A stretch of DNA of 64,000 nt from Solibacillus isronensis (GCF_900168685.1 NZ_FVZN01000010.1:124001-188000), one strand, 5' to 3'. Shown: positions 8,681 to 18,459, counted from the first letter of the stretch. Numbers and translations are program-made. The notes: generated by a model not told the origin, from the letters alone.

Positions 8681-9610
8681 TTGCTTAACTTTATTATTAA
8701 ACGATTACTCTATATCGTACTTGCAATGTACTTAATTATTACAGCGACGTTCTTCTTAATGCAGCTTGCTCCCGGTAGCCCGTTTACGAGCGAACGTGAA
8801 TTGCCACCTGCTATCGAAGAACAGTTAAACGCGAAATACGGGTTGGATAATCCTTGGTATATCCAATATAAAGACTATTTAGTAGACACGATGACATTTG
8901 ATTTTGGGGAGTCGATGAAATACAAAGGCCGTTCCACAAATGACATTATCGCAGAAAGCTTCCCTGTATCCCTTGCTTTAGGTCTTCAGGCGATGGTTTT
9001 AGCTATTGGGCTTGGTGTTTTACTCGGTGTTGTTTCTGCACTGTATCATAATCGCTTCGGAGATTATGCCGCAACAATTTTTGCAATATTAGGGATTTCA
9101 GTTCCTTCATTCATTTTAGCCGGACTATTACAGTATTACTTGGCATTTGAAGCTGGCTGGTTCCCGGTAAGTGGCTGGAAAGGATTCGCCTATACGATTT
9201 TACCTTCGTTGGCAATCGCCGTTACCCATGCCGGATTTATCGCTAAACTTACGCGTTCAAGTATGTTGGAGCAAAACAATAGTGAGTATGTAAAGCTTGC
9301 TCGTGCAAAAGGTCTAGGAAAATGGACAATTGTGTTCAAGCACTCTTTACGTAATGCATTATTGCCGGTTGTAACGTATTTAGGTCCACTATTTGCCGGT
9401 GTTATTACAGGTTCGTTCGTCATTGAACAAATTTTTGCGGTACCAGGACTTGGCCGCCATTTCGTAACTAGTATTACAAACCGTGACTATACGGTAATTA
9501 TGGGTACGACAGTGTTCTATTCATTAATTTTATTACTGGCTGTATTAATCGTAGACATTTTATACAGTGTCATCGATCCACGTATTAAATTGAAAGGAGC
9601 GAAAAAATAA
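8681..9610 (+). CDS. oppB: Oligopeptide ABC transporter permease OppB
   Basis: This 309-residue membrane protein is one of two permeases of the opp importer. It has an N-terminal TM segment (about 9-29), the periplasm-side region typical of OppB (APGSPFTSERELPPAI), and five more TM segments. The ATPase-docking EAA loop is visible around YVKLARAKGLGKWTIVFKHSLRNALLPVV. Translation starts at TTG 8681, preceded by AAGGAGG. Its stop overlaps the oppC start by one base, indicating translational coupling. Confidence 0.92.
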   Translation: MLNFIIKRLLYIVLAMYLIITATFFLMQLAPGSPFTSERELPPAIEEQLNAKYGLDNPWYIQYKDYLVDTMTFDFGESMKYKGRSTNDIIAESFPVSLALGLQAMVLAIGLGVLLGVVSALYHNRFGDYAATIFAILGISVPSFILAGLLQYYLAFEAGWFPVSGWKGFAYTILPSLAIAVTHAGFIAKLTRSSMLEQNNSEYVKLARAKGLGKWTIVFKHSLRNALLPVVTYLGPLFAGVITGSFVIEQIFAVPGLGRHFVTSITNRDYTVIMGTTVFYSLILLLAVLIVDILYSVIDPRIKLKGAKK

Positions 9611-10542
9611 TGGCTCAAAACGAACAGCAAATACCAAAAGTATCAGCTGACATGTTTGATGTTGTCGGTCGTTCAGAAAATACAGATGCCCTTTCTAAAA
9701 AGCAAGTATCTTATTGGAAAGAAGTATTTTATCGCTTCTCTCATAACAAGTTAGCTGTAGTCGGGTTAATCCTTCTTATTATTATTGCAGGATTTGCAAT
9801 TTTCGCGCCGATGTTCTCTTCTTATACATATGAACAGAATGTTGGTCTCTACAATACTGCTCCTTCTGCAACACATTGGTTCGGTACGGATGACCTTGCG
9901 CGTGATATTTTCGTACGTGCATGGGAAGGCGCTCGAATTTCATTATTCATAGGTATTACTGCCGCTGTAATTGATTTGATTATCGGTGTTTTATGGGGAA
10001 GTATTGCTGGTTTGGCAGGTGGTCGTGTCGATAACATTATGATGCGTATCGCAGATGTATTAACTGCAATCCCTTATTTATTAGTAGTAATTATTTTATT
10101 GGTAATTATGGAGCCTGGTTTAGTTCCTATGATTATCGCCCTTTCCATTACCGGTTGGGTAAACATGGCGCGAATTGTACGAAGTGAAGTACTGAAAATT
10201 AAAAATCAGGAGTACGTACTTGCTGCTCGTACATTAGGCGCAAATCAATGGCACATCATTAAACGTCACTTAATCCCAAATGCAATGGGTGCTATTTTAG
10301 TAACAATGACAATGACTATTCCAAGTGCAATTTTCACAGAGAGTTTCTTAAGCTACTTAGGTTTAGGGGTTCAGGCTCCTTTAGCCAGCTGGGGTACGAT
10401 GGCCTCTGAAGGTTTCAAAGCACTTCAATCTGCACCATGGCGATTATTGTTCCCTGCAGCTTTAATCTCGATTACAATTTTCGCATTTAACGCAGTTGGA
10501 GACGGCTTACGTGACGCACTTGATCCGAAATTACGTAAATAA
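9610..10542 (+). CDS. oppC: Oligopeptide ABC transporter permease OppC
   Basis: This 310-residue second permease of the opp importer has the long cytoplasmic N-terminus of OppC (about 45 residues) before TM1 (about 48-70). The LFGTDDLARDIF-like signature is present as HWFGTDDLARDIFVRAWEGAR. The EAA loop is EYVLAARTLGANQWHIIKRHLIPNAMGAI, and the end, GDGLRDALDPKLRK, is diagnostic of the family. It shares the terminal base of oppB. Confidence 0.93.
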   Translation: MAQNEQQIPKVSADMFDVVGRSENTDALSKKQVSYWKEVFYRFSHNKLAVVGLILLIIIAGFAIFAPMFSSYTYEQNVGLYNTAPSATHWFGTDDLARDIFVRAWEGARISLFIGITAAVIDLIIGVLWGSIAGLAGGRVDNIMMRIADVLTAIPYLLVVIILLVIMEPGLVPMIIALSITGWVNMARIVRSEVLKIKNQEYVLAARTLGANQWHIIKRHLIPNAMGAILVTMTMTIPSAIFTESFLSYLGLGVQAPLASWGTMASEGFKALQSAPWRLLFPAALISITIFAFNAVGDGLRDALDPKLRK

Positions 10543-10556
10543 GGAGAGTGTACGCA

Positions 10557-11603
10557 ATGAAGAAAAAAGTATTAGAAGTAAACGACTTACGTATTAATTT
10601 CAAAACGTACGCTGGTGTCGTACAAGCCGTACGCGGAGTAAGCTTTGAATTATACGAAGGCGAAACATTAGCAATCGTTGGTGAATCCGGTTCAGGAAAA
10701 TCAGTAACGAGTAACGCATTGATGAAGTTAATTCCACAGCCACCTGGTATTTATGCCGGTGGTGAAATCAACTTCAATGGTCGCAATATTATCCCTTTGT
10801 CGGAAAAAGAAATGATGCAAGTTCGCGGAAATGATATTTCAATGATTTTCCAAGATCCAATGACTGCATTAAACCCAACAATGCGTATCGGGACGCAAAT
10901 TACCGAAGTCCTTTTAAAGCATAATAAAGTTAAAAATAAGGATGAAGCAAAAAAACGTGCGCTTGAGTTACTTGATCAAGTAGGTATCCCTTTCCCTGAA
11001 AAACGTTATAAGTCTTATCCTCATGAACTATCAGGCGGGATGCGTCAACGTGTTGTTATCGCCATCGCACTAGCAGCAGATCCGAAGCTTTTAATTGCCG
11101 ATGAGCCAACAACAGCGCTTGATGTAACAATTCAGGCCCAAATTTTAGAGCTGATGAAAGAACTTCAAAAGAAATCAAATACATCAATTATTTTTATTAC
11201 ACATGATTTAGGTGTTGTAGCAAATGTTGCGGACCGAGTTGCGGTAATGTACGCCGGTCAAATCGTTGAGTACGGTACTGTGGAAGATATTTTCTACAAT
11301 CCGCAGCACCCGTATACTTGGGGACTGCTTGGCTCTATGCCGGACTTAAACAACTCTACTGATGAGCTGTTGATGGCTATTCCGGGTTCACCGCCAAACT
11401 TAATCGATCCACCTAAAGGCGATGCATTTGCCCCTCGTAACGAGTTTGCAATGAAAATCGATTTTGAGATGGAACCGCCAATGTTTAAAGTATCGGAGAC
11501 ACACTACGCGAAAACTTGGCTACTGCATCCTGATGCACCAAAAATGCCTGTTCCTGATGCGGTAGCACGCCGTATTAAAGGCTATCAACAGGAGGGCATG
11601 TAA
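10557..11603 (+). CDS. oppD: Oligopeptide ABC transporter ATP-binding protein OppD
   Basis: This 348-residue ATPase has Walker A GESGSGKS, signature LSGGMRQR, Walker [13 protein letters not shown] and the H-loop THDLG. The C-terminal OppD/OppF domain ([26 protein letters not shown]) is present. Compared with many OppD proteins, the usual cysteine cluster of this tail is not seen. I chose ATG 10557 because AAGGAG lies ten bases upstream; GTG 10548 directly follows that site and cannot be used with it. It is the fourth gene of the opp operon. Confidence 0.92.
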   Translation: MKKKVLEVNDLRINFKTYAGVVQAVRGVSFELYEGETLAIVGESGSGKSVTSNALMKLIPQPPGIYAGGEINFNGRNIIPLSEKEMMQVRGNDISMIFQDPMTALNPTMRIGTQITEVLLKHNKVKNKDEAKKRALELLDQVGIPFPEKRYKSYPHELSGGMRQRVVIAIALAADPKLLIADEPTTALDVTIQAQILELMKELQKKSNTSIIFITHDLGVVANVADRVAVMYAGQIVEYGTVEDIFYNPQHPYTWGLLGSMPDLNNSTDELLMAIPGSPPNLIDPPKGDAFAPRNEFAMKIDFEMEPPMFKVSETHYAKTWLLHPDAPKMPVPDAVARRIKGYQQEGM

Positions 11604-11605
11604 TT

Positions 11606-12514
11606 ATGGCAAATAAAATATTAGAAGTACAAGGCTTAAAACAATATTTTGGCACTGCTAAACAGCCGATTAAAGCGATCGATGGCATCTCCTTTGATGT
11701 GTATGAAGGCGAAACATTAGGTTTAGTCGGGGAGTCAGGCTGCGGTAAATCAACGACTGGTCGCTCGATTATCCGCCTTTACGATATTACAGAAGGTCAA
11801 ATTACCTTTAAAGGCAAAAACATTTCAGAAATGAAATCTCGAAAAGAATTAATGCAATTCAACCGTGAAATGCAAATGATTTTCCAGGACCCTTATGCGA
11901 GTTTAAATCCTCGTATGACGGCCGGCGAATTAATTGCAGAAGGCTTTGACATCCATGGTCTGTATAAAAATAAAAAAGAACGCCAAGCTCGTATCGGTGA
12001 ATTGCTGGAAGCAGTTGGACTGACACGCGAGCATGCTAACCGTTATGCCCATGAGTTTTCTGGTGGTCAGCGTCAACGTATCGGTATTGCCCGTGCACTT
12101 AGTTTAGATCCAAGCTTCATCATTGCAGATGAGCCGATTTCTGCGCTTGATGTTTCTATCCAAGCACAGGTAGTAAACTTACTAAAGCAACTTCAAAAAG
12201 AACGTGGGTTAACTTATTTATTCATCGCCCATGATTTATCAATGGTAAAATATATATCAGACCGAATCGCGGTTATGTATCGCGGAAAGATTTTAGAACT
12301 TGGAAGTGCGGATGAGATTTACAATAATCCAATCCATCCTTATACGAAGTCTCTATTATCTGCTGTTCCTCAGCCAGATCCGGCTTATGAACGCAACCGT
12401 ACACGTATCCCGTACAAACATGTTGAACATGATCCGGCAGCTAAAGTTATCGAAGCTCGCCCTGGTCATTTCGTCTTTGGCACAGATGCACAAGTAAAAG
12501 ACTGGGCTAAATAG
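11606..12514 (+). CDS. oppF: Oligopeptide ABC transporter ATP-binding protein OppF
   Basis: This 302-residue second ATPase pairs with OppD. Walker A is GESGCGKST, the signature FSGGQRQR, Walker [13 protein letters not shown] and the H-loop AHDLS. The C-terminal extension ([16 protein letters not shown] and the final GHFVFG segment) identifies OppF. It starts two bases after oppD stops, behind a GGAGGG site inside the oppD end. It is the last gene of the opp operon, followed by a terminator. Confidence 0.93.
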   Translation: MANKILEVQGLKQYFGTAKQPIKAIDGISFDVYEGETLGLVGESGCGKSTTGRSIIRLYDITEGQITFKGKNISEMKSRKELMQFNREMQMIFQDPYASLNPRMTAGELIAEGFDIHGLYKNKKERQARIGELLEAVGLTREHANRYAHEFSGGQRQRIGIARALSLDPSFIIADEPISALDVSIQAQVVNLLKQLQKERGLTYLFIAHDLSMVKYISDRIAVMYRGKILELGSADEIYNNPIHPYTKSLLSAVPQPDPAYERNRTRIPYKHVEHDPAAKVIEARPGHFVFGTDAQVKDWAK

Positions 12515-12527
12515 AAGAACAAATAAA

Positions 12528-12563
12528 AACTCCTTCACGAGGCAATGTGAAGGAGTTCTTTCT
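12528..12563 (+). terminator. Terminator of the opp operon
   Basis: AACTCCTTCAC pairs perfectly with GTGAAGGAGTT and is followed by CTTTCT. It lies between the convergent opp operon and the P5C dehydrogenase gene. Confidence 0.8.
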
Positions 12564-12600
12564 ATATATAAGGAAATTTCCAATGACTATTACTTAATAA

Positions 12601-14145
12601 TTAAAATGCTTCTGATGTTGTTTTCGCTTGCATATGCAATGTTAAATAATCTGGTCCGCCTGCTTTAGAGTCAGTACCTGACATGTTGAAGCCACCAAAT
12701 GGTTGGTAACCAACGATTGCTCCTGTACAGCCACGGTTGAAATAAAGGTTTCCAACATGGAACTCTTCGCGAGCATACTCTAAGTTCATACGGTCGTTTG
12801 TAATAACAGCACCTGTTAAGCCGTATTCCGTGTTGTTTGCAATATCAATCGCTTCTTCAAATGAATCTGCTTTTGTAATTGCTACAACTGGACCGAAGAT
12901 TTCTTCTTTCATAATACGCGCTTCTGGATCTACATCGGCAAATACTGTCGGGTGTACGAAGTAACCAACAGAATCATCTGCAGTACCACCAGCAACTAGA
13001 CGGCCTTCTGTTTTACCGATTTCAATATATTCGCTGATTTTTTTGAATGCTGCTGAATCGATAACTGTTGCCATAAAGTTGTTATTGTCAGATGGGTCAC
13101 CGATTGTTAATGATTTCGTTAACTCTTCCACACGGTTTACAACTTGATCATATACATCTTTTACGATTACTACACGTGAACATGCTGAACACTTTTGTCC
13201 TGAGAAACCGAAAGCGGATTTTACAATGGACTGTGCAGCTAACTCTAAATCTGCATCTTTATCAACAACGATTGTATCTTTACCACCCATTTCAGCGATA
13301 ACACGTTTAATCCAAATTTGACCCGGACTTAATTTTGATGCGCGTTCGTTAATACGTAAGCCCACATCACGAGAGCCTGTAAAACTGATGAAGCGTGTTT
13401 TCGGGTGGTCTACTAAGTAGTCCCCTACTTCTGCCCCACTACCAGGTACGAAGTTTACTACACCTTTTGGTAAACCTGCTTCTTCAAGCACTTCAATAAA
13501 CTTATAAGCGACAACAGGTGTTGTTGAAGCTGGTTTTAATAATACTGTGTTACCAGTAACAACAGCTGCTACAGTTGTACCTGCCATAATAGCGAACGGG
13601 AAGTTCCAAGGTGAAATAACAATCCCGATACCCAGTGGAATATAATCATAACGGTTATATTCATTTGGACGGCTTTCTACTTTACGTCCATCTTTCATTT
13701 CCAGCATTTGACGGCCGTAATATTCTAAAAAGTCGATTGCTTCTGCAGTATCTGCATCCGCTTCATTCCATGGCTTACCTGCTTCTTTCGTTAACCATGC
13801 AGAAAACTCATGCTTGCGGCGGCGGATAATTGTCGCTGCTTTAAATAATACGTCTGCACGAATTTCAGGTTTAACTTTTTTCCATGATTTGAATGCTTTA
13901 TCTGCTTCTTGCATTGCTTTTTCAGCCAAGTCTTTTGAAGCTTTTGAAACAGACCCGATCACTTCTGTTTTCTTCGCCGGGTTATATGATACAATTTTTT
14001 CTTCTGTCGTAATACGTTCGCCACCGATAATTAGAGGATAGTCGGCACCAAGCTGTGATTCTACTTTTTTAAGCGCTTCCAAATAAGCTTGCTTGTTTTC
14101 TTCTACCGAGAAATCTGTAAATGGTTCATGTTTATAGTTAATCAT
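12601..14145 (-). CDS. rocA: 1-Pyrroline-5-carboxylate dehydrogenase
   Basis: This 514-residue NAD-dependent aldehyde dehydrogenase oxidises glutamate semialdehyde (P5C) to glutamate, the second step of proline and arginine breakdown. The length and N-terminus ([12 protein letters not shown]) match the RocA/PutC/PruA group. The general-base region EMGGKD and the catalytic cysteine in [12 protein letters not shown] are visible. The start follows CGGAGG. Proline dehydrogenase and PutP lie just beyond the divergent regulator, so proline is the likely source. A shared 20-bp element lies 21-40 bases upstream of its start codon. Confidence 0.93.
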   Translation of the reverse strand: MINYKHEPFTDFSVEENKQAYLEALKKVESQLGADYPLIIGGERITTEEKIVSYNPAKKTEVIGSVSKASKDLAEKAMQEADKAFKSWKKVKPEIRADVLFKAATIIRRRKHEFSAWLTKEAGKPWNEADADTAEAIDFLEYYGRQMLEMKDGRKVESRPNEYNRYDYIPLGIGIVISPWNFPFAIMAGTTVAAVVTGNTVLLKPASTTPVVAYKFIEVLEEAGLPKGVVNFVPGSGAEVGDYLVDHPKTRFISFTGSRDVGLRINERASKLSPGQIWIKRVIAEMGGKDTIVVDKDADLELAAQSIVKSAFGFSGQKCSACSRVVIVKDVYDQVVNRVEELTKSLTIGDPSDNNNFMATVIDSAAFKKISEYIEIGKTEGRLVAGGTADDSVGYFVHPTVFADVDPEARIMKEEIFGPVVAITKADSFEEAIDIANNTEYGLTGAVITNDRMNLEYAREEFHVGNLYFNRGCTGAIVGYQPFGGFNMSGTDSKAGGPDYLTLHMQAKTTSEAF

Positions 14146-14165
14146 TTATCATTACCTCCGATATT

Positions 14166-14185
14166 AAGTGCAATATTATTTTGCA
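14166..14185 (-). promoter_or_regulatory. Inverted-repeat operator upstream of rocA, copy 1
   Basis: AAGTGCAATATTATTTTGCA contains TGCAA and TTGCA half-sites in inverted orientation. The identical 20 bases recur at 15680-15699 between the regulator gene and proline dehydrogenase. It is a plausible binding site for the NtrC-like regulator encoded next door, whose B. subtilis relative RocR recognises TGCAAAA-type palindromes. Confidence 0.65.
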
Positions 14186-14212
14186 TCATATTATGTTACT
14201 TAATTTGAATTA

Positions 14213-14229
14213 TGCAATATAATAATGCT
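14213..14229 (-). promoter_or_regulatory. Degenerate second copy of the operator
   Basis: TGCAATATAATAATGCT agrees with the core of the 20-bp element at 13 of 17 positions. It lies 44 bases (about four helical turns) further from rocA, so two sites would be on one DNA face. Confidence 0.4.
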
Positions 14230-14313
14230 TAAATCAATTATTTTTTCTAAATTACGCAAATTATCTCATTTTTACATTCCCATGCTAAAATAAAATGGAG
14301 GGGGTTACACCGC

Positions 14314-15609
14314 ATGAATCAACTAGATGGCTCTAGTGTTTTTGAATTTATGATTGAAAAAATAGAAACCGGTCTTTGCGCTATTGATGAAAATGGACGA
14401 GTCATCGTTTACAACAAAAAAATGCGCGAACTTACTGGTGAATCACTTGAACAAATTACACAGCGCTTTTTATCACAGTCACTTGACTTTAACTTGGAGC
14501 AAAATATGCTGCAAAAAGTTTTAGCTTCGGGTCAAAGTTTCAAGCATATAAAGCAAACATTCTGGAATGCCCGTGGTGAAGAAGTCACAATGATGAATGA
14601 CTATTATCCATATACCCTTAATGACGGTACGAAAATCGCTATTCAATTTTCCCGCGATATTACACAGCAGGAGTTTTTAATGGATCGTCCTTTAAGTCGT
14701 TACGGTGCTCCATTAACTTTTGATATTATTACAGCTGTCTCAAAATCGATGAAGCAAGTAATCCAGCAAGCTAAAATTGCCGCGCTAGGTCGTATTCCGG
14801 TCATGCTTGTCGGTGAATCAGGGACAGGGAAAGATATGATTGCAGAAGGTATTCATCATGAGCTGGCAGAAAAAAACGAACGCTTTATTACACTTATTTG
14901 CCGCCGCAATGAAGAAACATTGCTCGCTCAAATTGAAAAATATATTGCCGAGGAAAAAAACTATACGTTTTTTGCCGAGCGGATTGAGTTTTTATCAGAT
15001 GAAGCACAGAACCGCATCGTGGAGCTTCTGGAGAAACATTCCGAACGTAACCATGTATTTATTGCAAGTATTGGTGAAGATCCGATTGACTTAATTCAGA
15101 AAGGTCATCTTTCCAAAAATCTGTATTACTTATTTTCTAATTTAACAATTCAAGTTCCGGCATTGCGTGAGCGCCGTGAAGACATTAAGCCTTTCGTGGA
15201 CGATTATTTCGCTCGCCGACGCATAGCATACAGCAGCCCGGTGAAAGGTCTAGCACCAGAAATCGAGGAAATATTTCTGAACTATGACTGGCCAGGAAAT
15301 TTGAAAGAACTTGAAGTGTTACTGGATGATATTAGTGCATTACTTACAACAGAAGAATATGTGGAACTTATACATATTCCAGCATATTTCAAGTGGAAGC
15401 TCCAGCAAGCCGAGCCAACTACTTCGGAGCAGCAAAAATTATTCGACTTCTCCGGACAAACATTGCAGCCTCTTGATGAATATATGCGTAAAGTTGAAGA
15501 TTATTATATTTCACATGCCTTACAGCTGAATGATGGAAATATTTCACAAACAGCTAAAGCACTAGGTATCCACCGTCAAGGTTTGCAATATCGTTTAAAA
15601 CGCAAGTAA
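14314..15609 (+). CDS. NtrC-family-like regulator with degenerate AAA+ domain
   Basis: This 431-residue protein has a PAS sensor (about 8-120), an AAA+ region (about 130-340) and a Fis-type helix-turn-helix at the end (NISQTAKALGIHRQGLQYRL). The architecture is that of RocR-like sigma-54 activators, but the AAA+ part is eroded. Walker A is intact (GESGTGKD), the GAFTGA sigma-54 contact loop is missing, Walker B lacks the acidic pair (TFFAERIEFL), and the arginine-finger region reads LYYLFSNL instead of RLNV. It therefore probably acts without sigma-54 or ATP hydrolysis. Its position and the flanking operators suggest it controls rocA and proline dehydrogenase. Confidence 0.82.
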   Translation: MNQLDGSSVFEFMIEKIETGLCAIDENGRVIVYNKKMRELTGESLEQITQRFLSQSLDFNLEQNMLQKVLASGQSFKHIKQTFWNARGEEVTMMNDYYPYTLNDGTKIAIQFSRDITQQEFLMDRPLSRYGAPLTFDIITAVSKSMKQVIQQAKIAALGRIPVMLVGESGTGKDMIAEGIHHELAEKNERFITLICRRNEETLLAQIEKYIAEEKNYTFFAERIEFLSDEAQNRIVELLEKHSERNHVFIASIGEDPIDLIQKGHLSKNLYYLFSNLTIQVPALRERREDIKPFVDDYFARRRIAYSSPVKGLAPEIEEIFLNYDWPGNLKELEVLLDDISALLTTEEYVELIHIPAYFKWKLQQAEPTTSEQQKLFDFSGQTLQPLDEYMRKVEDYYISHALQLNDGNISQTAKALGIHRQGLQYRLKRK

Positions 15610-15640
15610 AACTGGAAATATAATCTATTAATTACCATTT

Positions 15641-15676
15641 AACAGACCTGCACTATGTGGGTCTGTTTTTCTTTTT
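15641..15676 (+). terminator. Terminator of the NtrC-like regulator gene
   Basis: AACAGACC pairs with GGGTCTGTT across a ten-base loop, followed by TTTTCTTTTT. Confidence 0.85.
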
Positions 15677-15679
15677 CCA

Positions 15680-15699
15680 AAGTGCAATATTATTTTGCA
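15680..15699 (+). promoter_or_regulatory. Inverted-repeat operator, copy 2, upstream of proline dehydrogenase
   Basis: These 20 bases are identical to those at 14166-14185, and here the palindrome is completed by a following C (GTGCAA-N7-TTGCAC). It lies about 210 bases before the proline dehydrogenase start, a distance suited to an upstream activating site. Confidence 0.65.
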
Positions 15700-15727
15700 C
15701 ATTTTATAAATGATGTTTTTTAGAGCA

Positions 15728-15741
15728 TGTAAACGTTTTAA
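15728..15741 (+). promoter_or_regulatory. Candidate cre site (CcpA)
   Basis: TGTAAACGTTTTAA fits the CcpA consensus TGWAARCGYTWNCW except for one base near the end. It lies between the operator copy and the proline dehydrogenase gene, consistent with carbon catabolite repression of proline use. Confidence 0.5.
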
Positions 15742-15910
15742 TAAAGTATTTCAGCAAAACTTTTTTACGTTAAAAACCGTTGCTATTTCTCGTTTTTCCT
15801 TCTAGCAAACATTAATCCTCTCAAATTTTATTTCCTTTTTTGAATTTTTTGTTTTATACTCACGTCAATAACAATAAAATACTTTTTTAATCGCAGGGGG
15901 ATTGATTAAA

Positions 15911-16885
15911 ATGTCATTAAAAGATTTTTTTATCGCACTTTCAGAGAATCAAACATTAAATTCTGCAGCCCAAAAATACGGATTTAAGCTGGGGGCGCAA
16001 AGTGTCGTTGCAGGTACAAATATCGATGAAGTTATAGAAAGCATCAAGCATTTAAATGCACAGGGTATTTCTTGCACTGTCGATAATTTAGGAGAATTTG
16101 TATTTGAGGAGTCTGCCGCGCTTGCTGCAAAAGAGCAAATTTTAGCCGTAATCGAACGCATTCACAGTGAAAATCTTGATGCACATATTTCTTTAAAACC
16201 TTCTCAGTTAGGATTGGATATTGATTTTGATTTTAGCTATGAAAATTTAAGAGAGATCGTAGCATTGGCAAATGAATATCAGATTTTTGTTAACTTTGAT
16301 ATGGAAAACTATGCTCGTCTACACCCTTCATTTGAGCTTTTGGAAAAAATCCATGCGGAATACGATAATGTTGGCACTGTAATTCAAGCATACTTTTTCG
16401 AGTCAGATGAAAATGTCGAACGCTTTAAAGATTACCGTTTACGTCTCGTAAAAGGTGCTTACAAAGAAGACGAATCTGTCGCTTATCAAAATAAAGCCGA
16501 TATTGATCGCAAGTTTATCGAGCAAATTGAATACCATTTACTACATGGCAAATTCACTTCGATTGCAACACATGACCACAATGTAATTAATCATGTAAAA
16601 CAATTTGTCGAAAAGCATAATATTCCAAATGATAAATTTGAGTTCCAGATGCTTTATGGTTTCCGTAAAGAAATGCAGCTGAGTCTTGCAAAAGAAGGAT
16701 ACAACTTCTGTACGTATGTACCGTTTGGTAATGATTGGTACGGCTACTTTATGCGTCGTTTAGCTGAACGCCCGCAAAACCTGACTCTTGTCACAAAACA
16801 AGTATTTACGAAAAAAACAAATACAATTTTAGCTGTTGCAGCCGGTGCGTTTTTAGCTGGACGTATGTCTAAAAAGTATAGATAA
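15911..16885 (+). CDS. putB: Proline dehydrogenase
   Basis: This 324-residue FAD-dependent TIM-barrel enzyme oxidises proline to P5C and passes electrons to the quinone pool. The flavin and substrate signature YRLRLVKGAYKE is present, and the segment FEFQMLYGFRKEMQ with a late YFMRRLAERPQN matches the family's active-site arginines. ATG 15911 follows GGGGG at ten bases; TTG 15902 lies too close to that site. A short hydrophobic stretch near the C-terminus (TILAVAAGAFLAGRM) followed by KKYR could anchor the enzyme at the membrane. It sits downstream of the operator and cre site and upstream of putP. Confidence 0.92.
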   Translation: MSLKDFFIALSENQTLNSAAQKYGFKLGAQSVVAGTNIDEVIESIKHLNAQGISCTVDNLGEFVFEESAALAAKEQILAVIERIHSENLDAHISLKPSQLGLDIDFDFSYENLREIVALANEYQIFVNFDMENYARLHPSFELLEKIHAEYDNVGTVIQAYFFESDENVERFKDYRLRLVKGAYKEDESVAYQNKADIDRKFIEQIEYHLLHGKFTSIATHDHNVINHVKQFVEKHNIPNDKFEFQMLYGFRKEMQLSLAKEGYNFCTYVPFGNDWYGYFMRRLAERPQNLTLVTKQVFTKKTNTILAVAAGAFLAGRMSKKYR

Positions 16886-16911
16886 GTACAGAAGCGCCAT
16901 ATTTTATTGCG

Positions 16912-16948
16912 TTGACTACCATCTATTGCAACATGTTAAACTAGTCAA
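16912..16948 (+). promoter_or_regulatory. Promoter-like region with inverted repeat upstream of putP
   Basis: TTGACTA and its exact complement TAGTCAA are 23 bases apart. The first overlaps a -35-like TTGACT, and GTTAAA/TAAACT is a possible -10. The gap between proline dehydrogenase and putP therefore probably contains a separate promoter, possibly with an operator for the PucR-like regulator downstream. Confidence 0.35.
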
Positions 16949-16974
16949 AAATTATCAATAAAGGAGTTGTCTTT

Positions 16975-18459
16975 ATGTCAGATTATAGCTATCAGTTGTT
17001 AGCCATTATTCTTTACATGATCTTGATGCTCGGTATCGGCTGGTATGCCTTCCGAAAAACTAGCAACCTGACAGACTATATGTTAGGCGGACGCGGTCTC
17101 GGTGCAGCGGTAACAGCATTAAGTGCCGGTGCAGCAGATATGTCGGGCTGGCTGTTAATGGGTCTTCCAGGTGCAATCTATTTATCAGGTCTTGTAGAAG
17201 CTTGGATTGCAATCGGATTAACAATCGGTGCTTATTTGAACTGGTTACTAGTGGCACCTCGTTTACGCGTTTATACACAAGTAACAAAGGATTCCATTAC
17301 AATTCCAAGTTATTTGGATAACCGTTTACGTGATAATACAAAACTATTACGTATTGCATCAGGAATTATCATTTTAGTATTCTTTACATTCTATGTATCT
17401 TCCGGAATGGTATCAGGCGGTAAGTTTTTTGAAAGCTCATTCGGAATGGATTATCATACAGGTCTTCTATTCGTATCTGCAGTAGTTGTCGCTTACACTT
17501 TATTTGGCGGATTCCTGGCTGTTAGTTATACGGACGTAATTCAAGGTCTTATTATGCTTATTACATTAATTGCTGTTCCTGTTTTTGGAATTTTCTTAAC
17601 TGGCGGTATTGGAGAAACGGTTGATTCTATTAAATCGGTAGATCCGGAAATGTTTAGCCTTCTTCCATCTACTGTGACAGCTGCGGCTATTATTTCTTCT
17701 CTTGCATGGGGGCTTGGCTATTTTGGTCAGCCACATATAATCGTACGCTTTATGGCGATTTCATCTGTAAAAGAAACGAAAAGTGCGCGCCGTATCGGTA
17801 TTGGCTGGATGATTTTCAGTTTAATAGGTGCCCTTGCAACTGCTTTGGTCGGTGTAGCATACTTCCAGCAACAAGGTACGGAATTAAAGGATCCGGAAAC
17901 GGTATTTATTGTACTGGGGCAAATTTTATTCCATCCGTTCATTGCAGGGATTGTACTTGCAGCAATTTTAGCAGCGGTTATGAGTACAATTTCTTCACAA
18001 TTAATCGTTACTTCTTCAGCACTTATTGAAGATATTTATAAAGCTTTATTCAATAAAACTGCGACAGATAAACATTACGTATTTTTAGGTCGTGTCGCTG
18101 TACTATTCGTATCTATCTTTGCGGCAATTGTTGCGTGGAATCCTGAAAGCACAATTTTAGGCCTGGTAGCATTCGCATGGGCCGGTTTCGGTGCAGCATT
18201 CGGTCCAATCATTTTACTTTCTCTATTCTGGCGCAAGCTTACAAACTACGGAGCACTTGCCGGTATGGTTGCAGGTGCCGCGGTTGCATTCGTTTGGGGA
18301 CGTACGGATAGTTTATCAAGCACGCTTTATGAGATTGTACCTGGTTTTATCGCGTGTTTAGTCGTTGCAGTTGTAGTAAGTATGTTAACGTATAAACCAA
18401 ATGCGGAAATCGAAGAAGAGTTCAATGAAACTCAGCGTATTTTAAAAGAAGAACAATAG
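16975..18459 (+). CDS. putP: Sodium/proline symporter
   Basis: This 494-residue sodium:solute symporter (SSS family) has about 13 TM segments. The early signature TDYMLGGRGLGAAVTALSAGAADMSGWLLMGLPGA is that of PutP/OpuE, including the Asp and Ser positions used for Na+ and proline binding. The segment AWGLGYFGQPHIIVRFMAI is equally characteristic. Start ATG follows AAAGGAG. The catabolic neighbours favour nutritional uptake (PutP) over osmoprotection (OpuE). In B. subtilis opuE lies next to gatCAB, so a history linked to that locus is possible. Confidence 0.93.
   Translation: MSDYSYQLLAIILYMILMLGIGWYAFRKTSNLTDYMLGGRGLGAAVTALSAGAADMSGWLLMGLPGAIYLSGLVEAWIAIGLTIGAYLNWLLVAPRLRVYTQVTKDSITIPSYLDNRLRDNTKLLRIASGIIILVFFTFYVSSGMVSGGKFFESSFGMDYHTGLLFVSAVVVAYTLFGGFLAVSYTDVIQGLIMLITLIAVPVFGIFLTGGIGETVDSIKSVDPEMFSLLPSTVTAAAIISSLAWGLGYFGQPHIIVRFMAISSVKETKSARRIGIGWMIFSLIGALATALVGVAYFQQQGTELKDPETVFIVLGQILFHPFIAGIVLAAILAAVMSTISSQLIVTSSALIEDIYKALFNKTATDKHYVFLGRVAVLFVSIFAAIVAWNPESTILGLVAFAWAGFGAAFGPIILLSLFWRKLTNYGALAGMVAGAAVAFVWGRTDSLSSTLYEIVPGFIACLVVAVVVSMLTYKPNAEIEEEFNETQRILKEEQ

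Noticed and set aside
14166-14185. Sigma-54 (-24/-12) promoter before rocA
   Set aside because: TGCAAAATAATATTGC has the wrong spacing between GC and GC dinucleotides and lacks the -24 GG; the match is better explained as an inverted-repeat operator.
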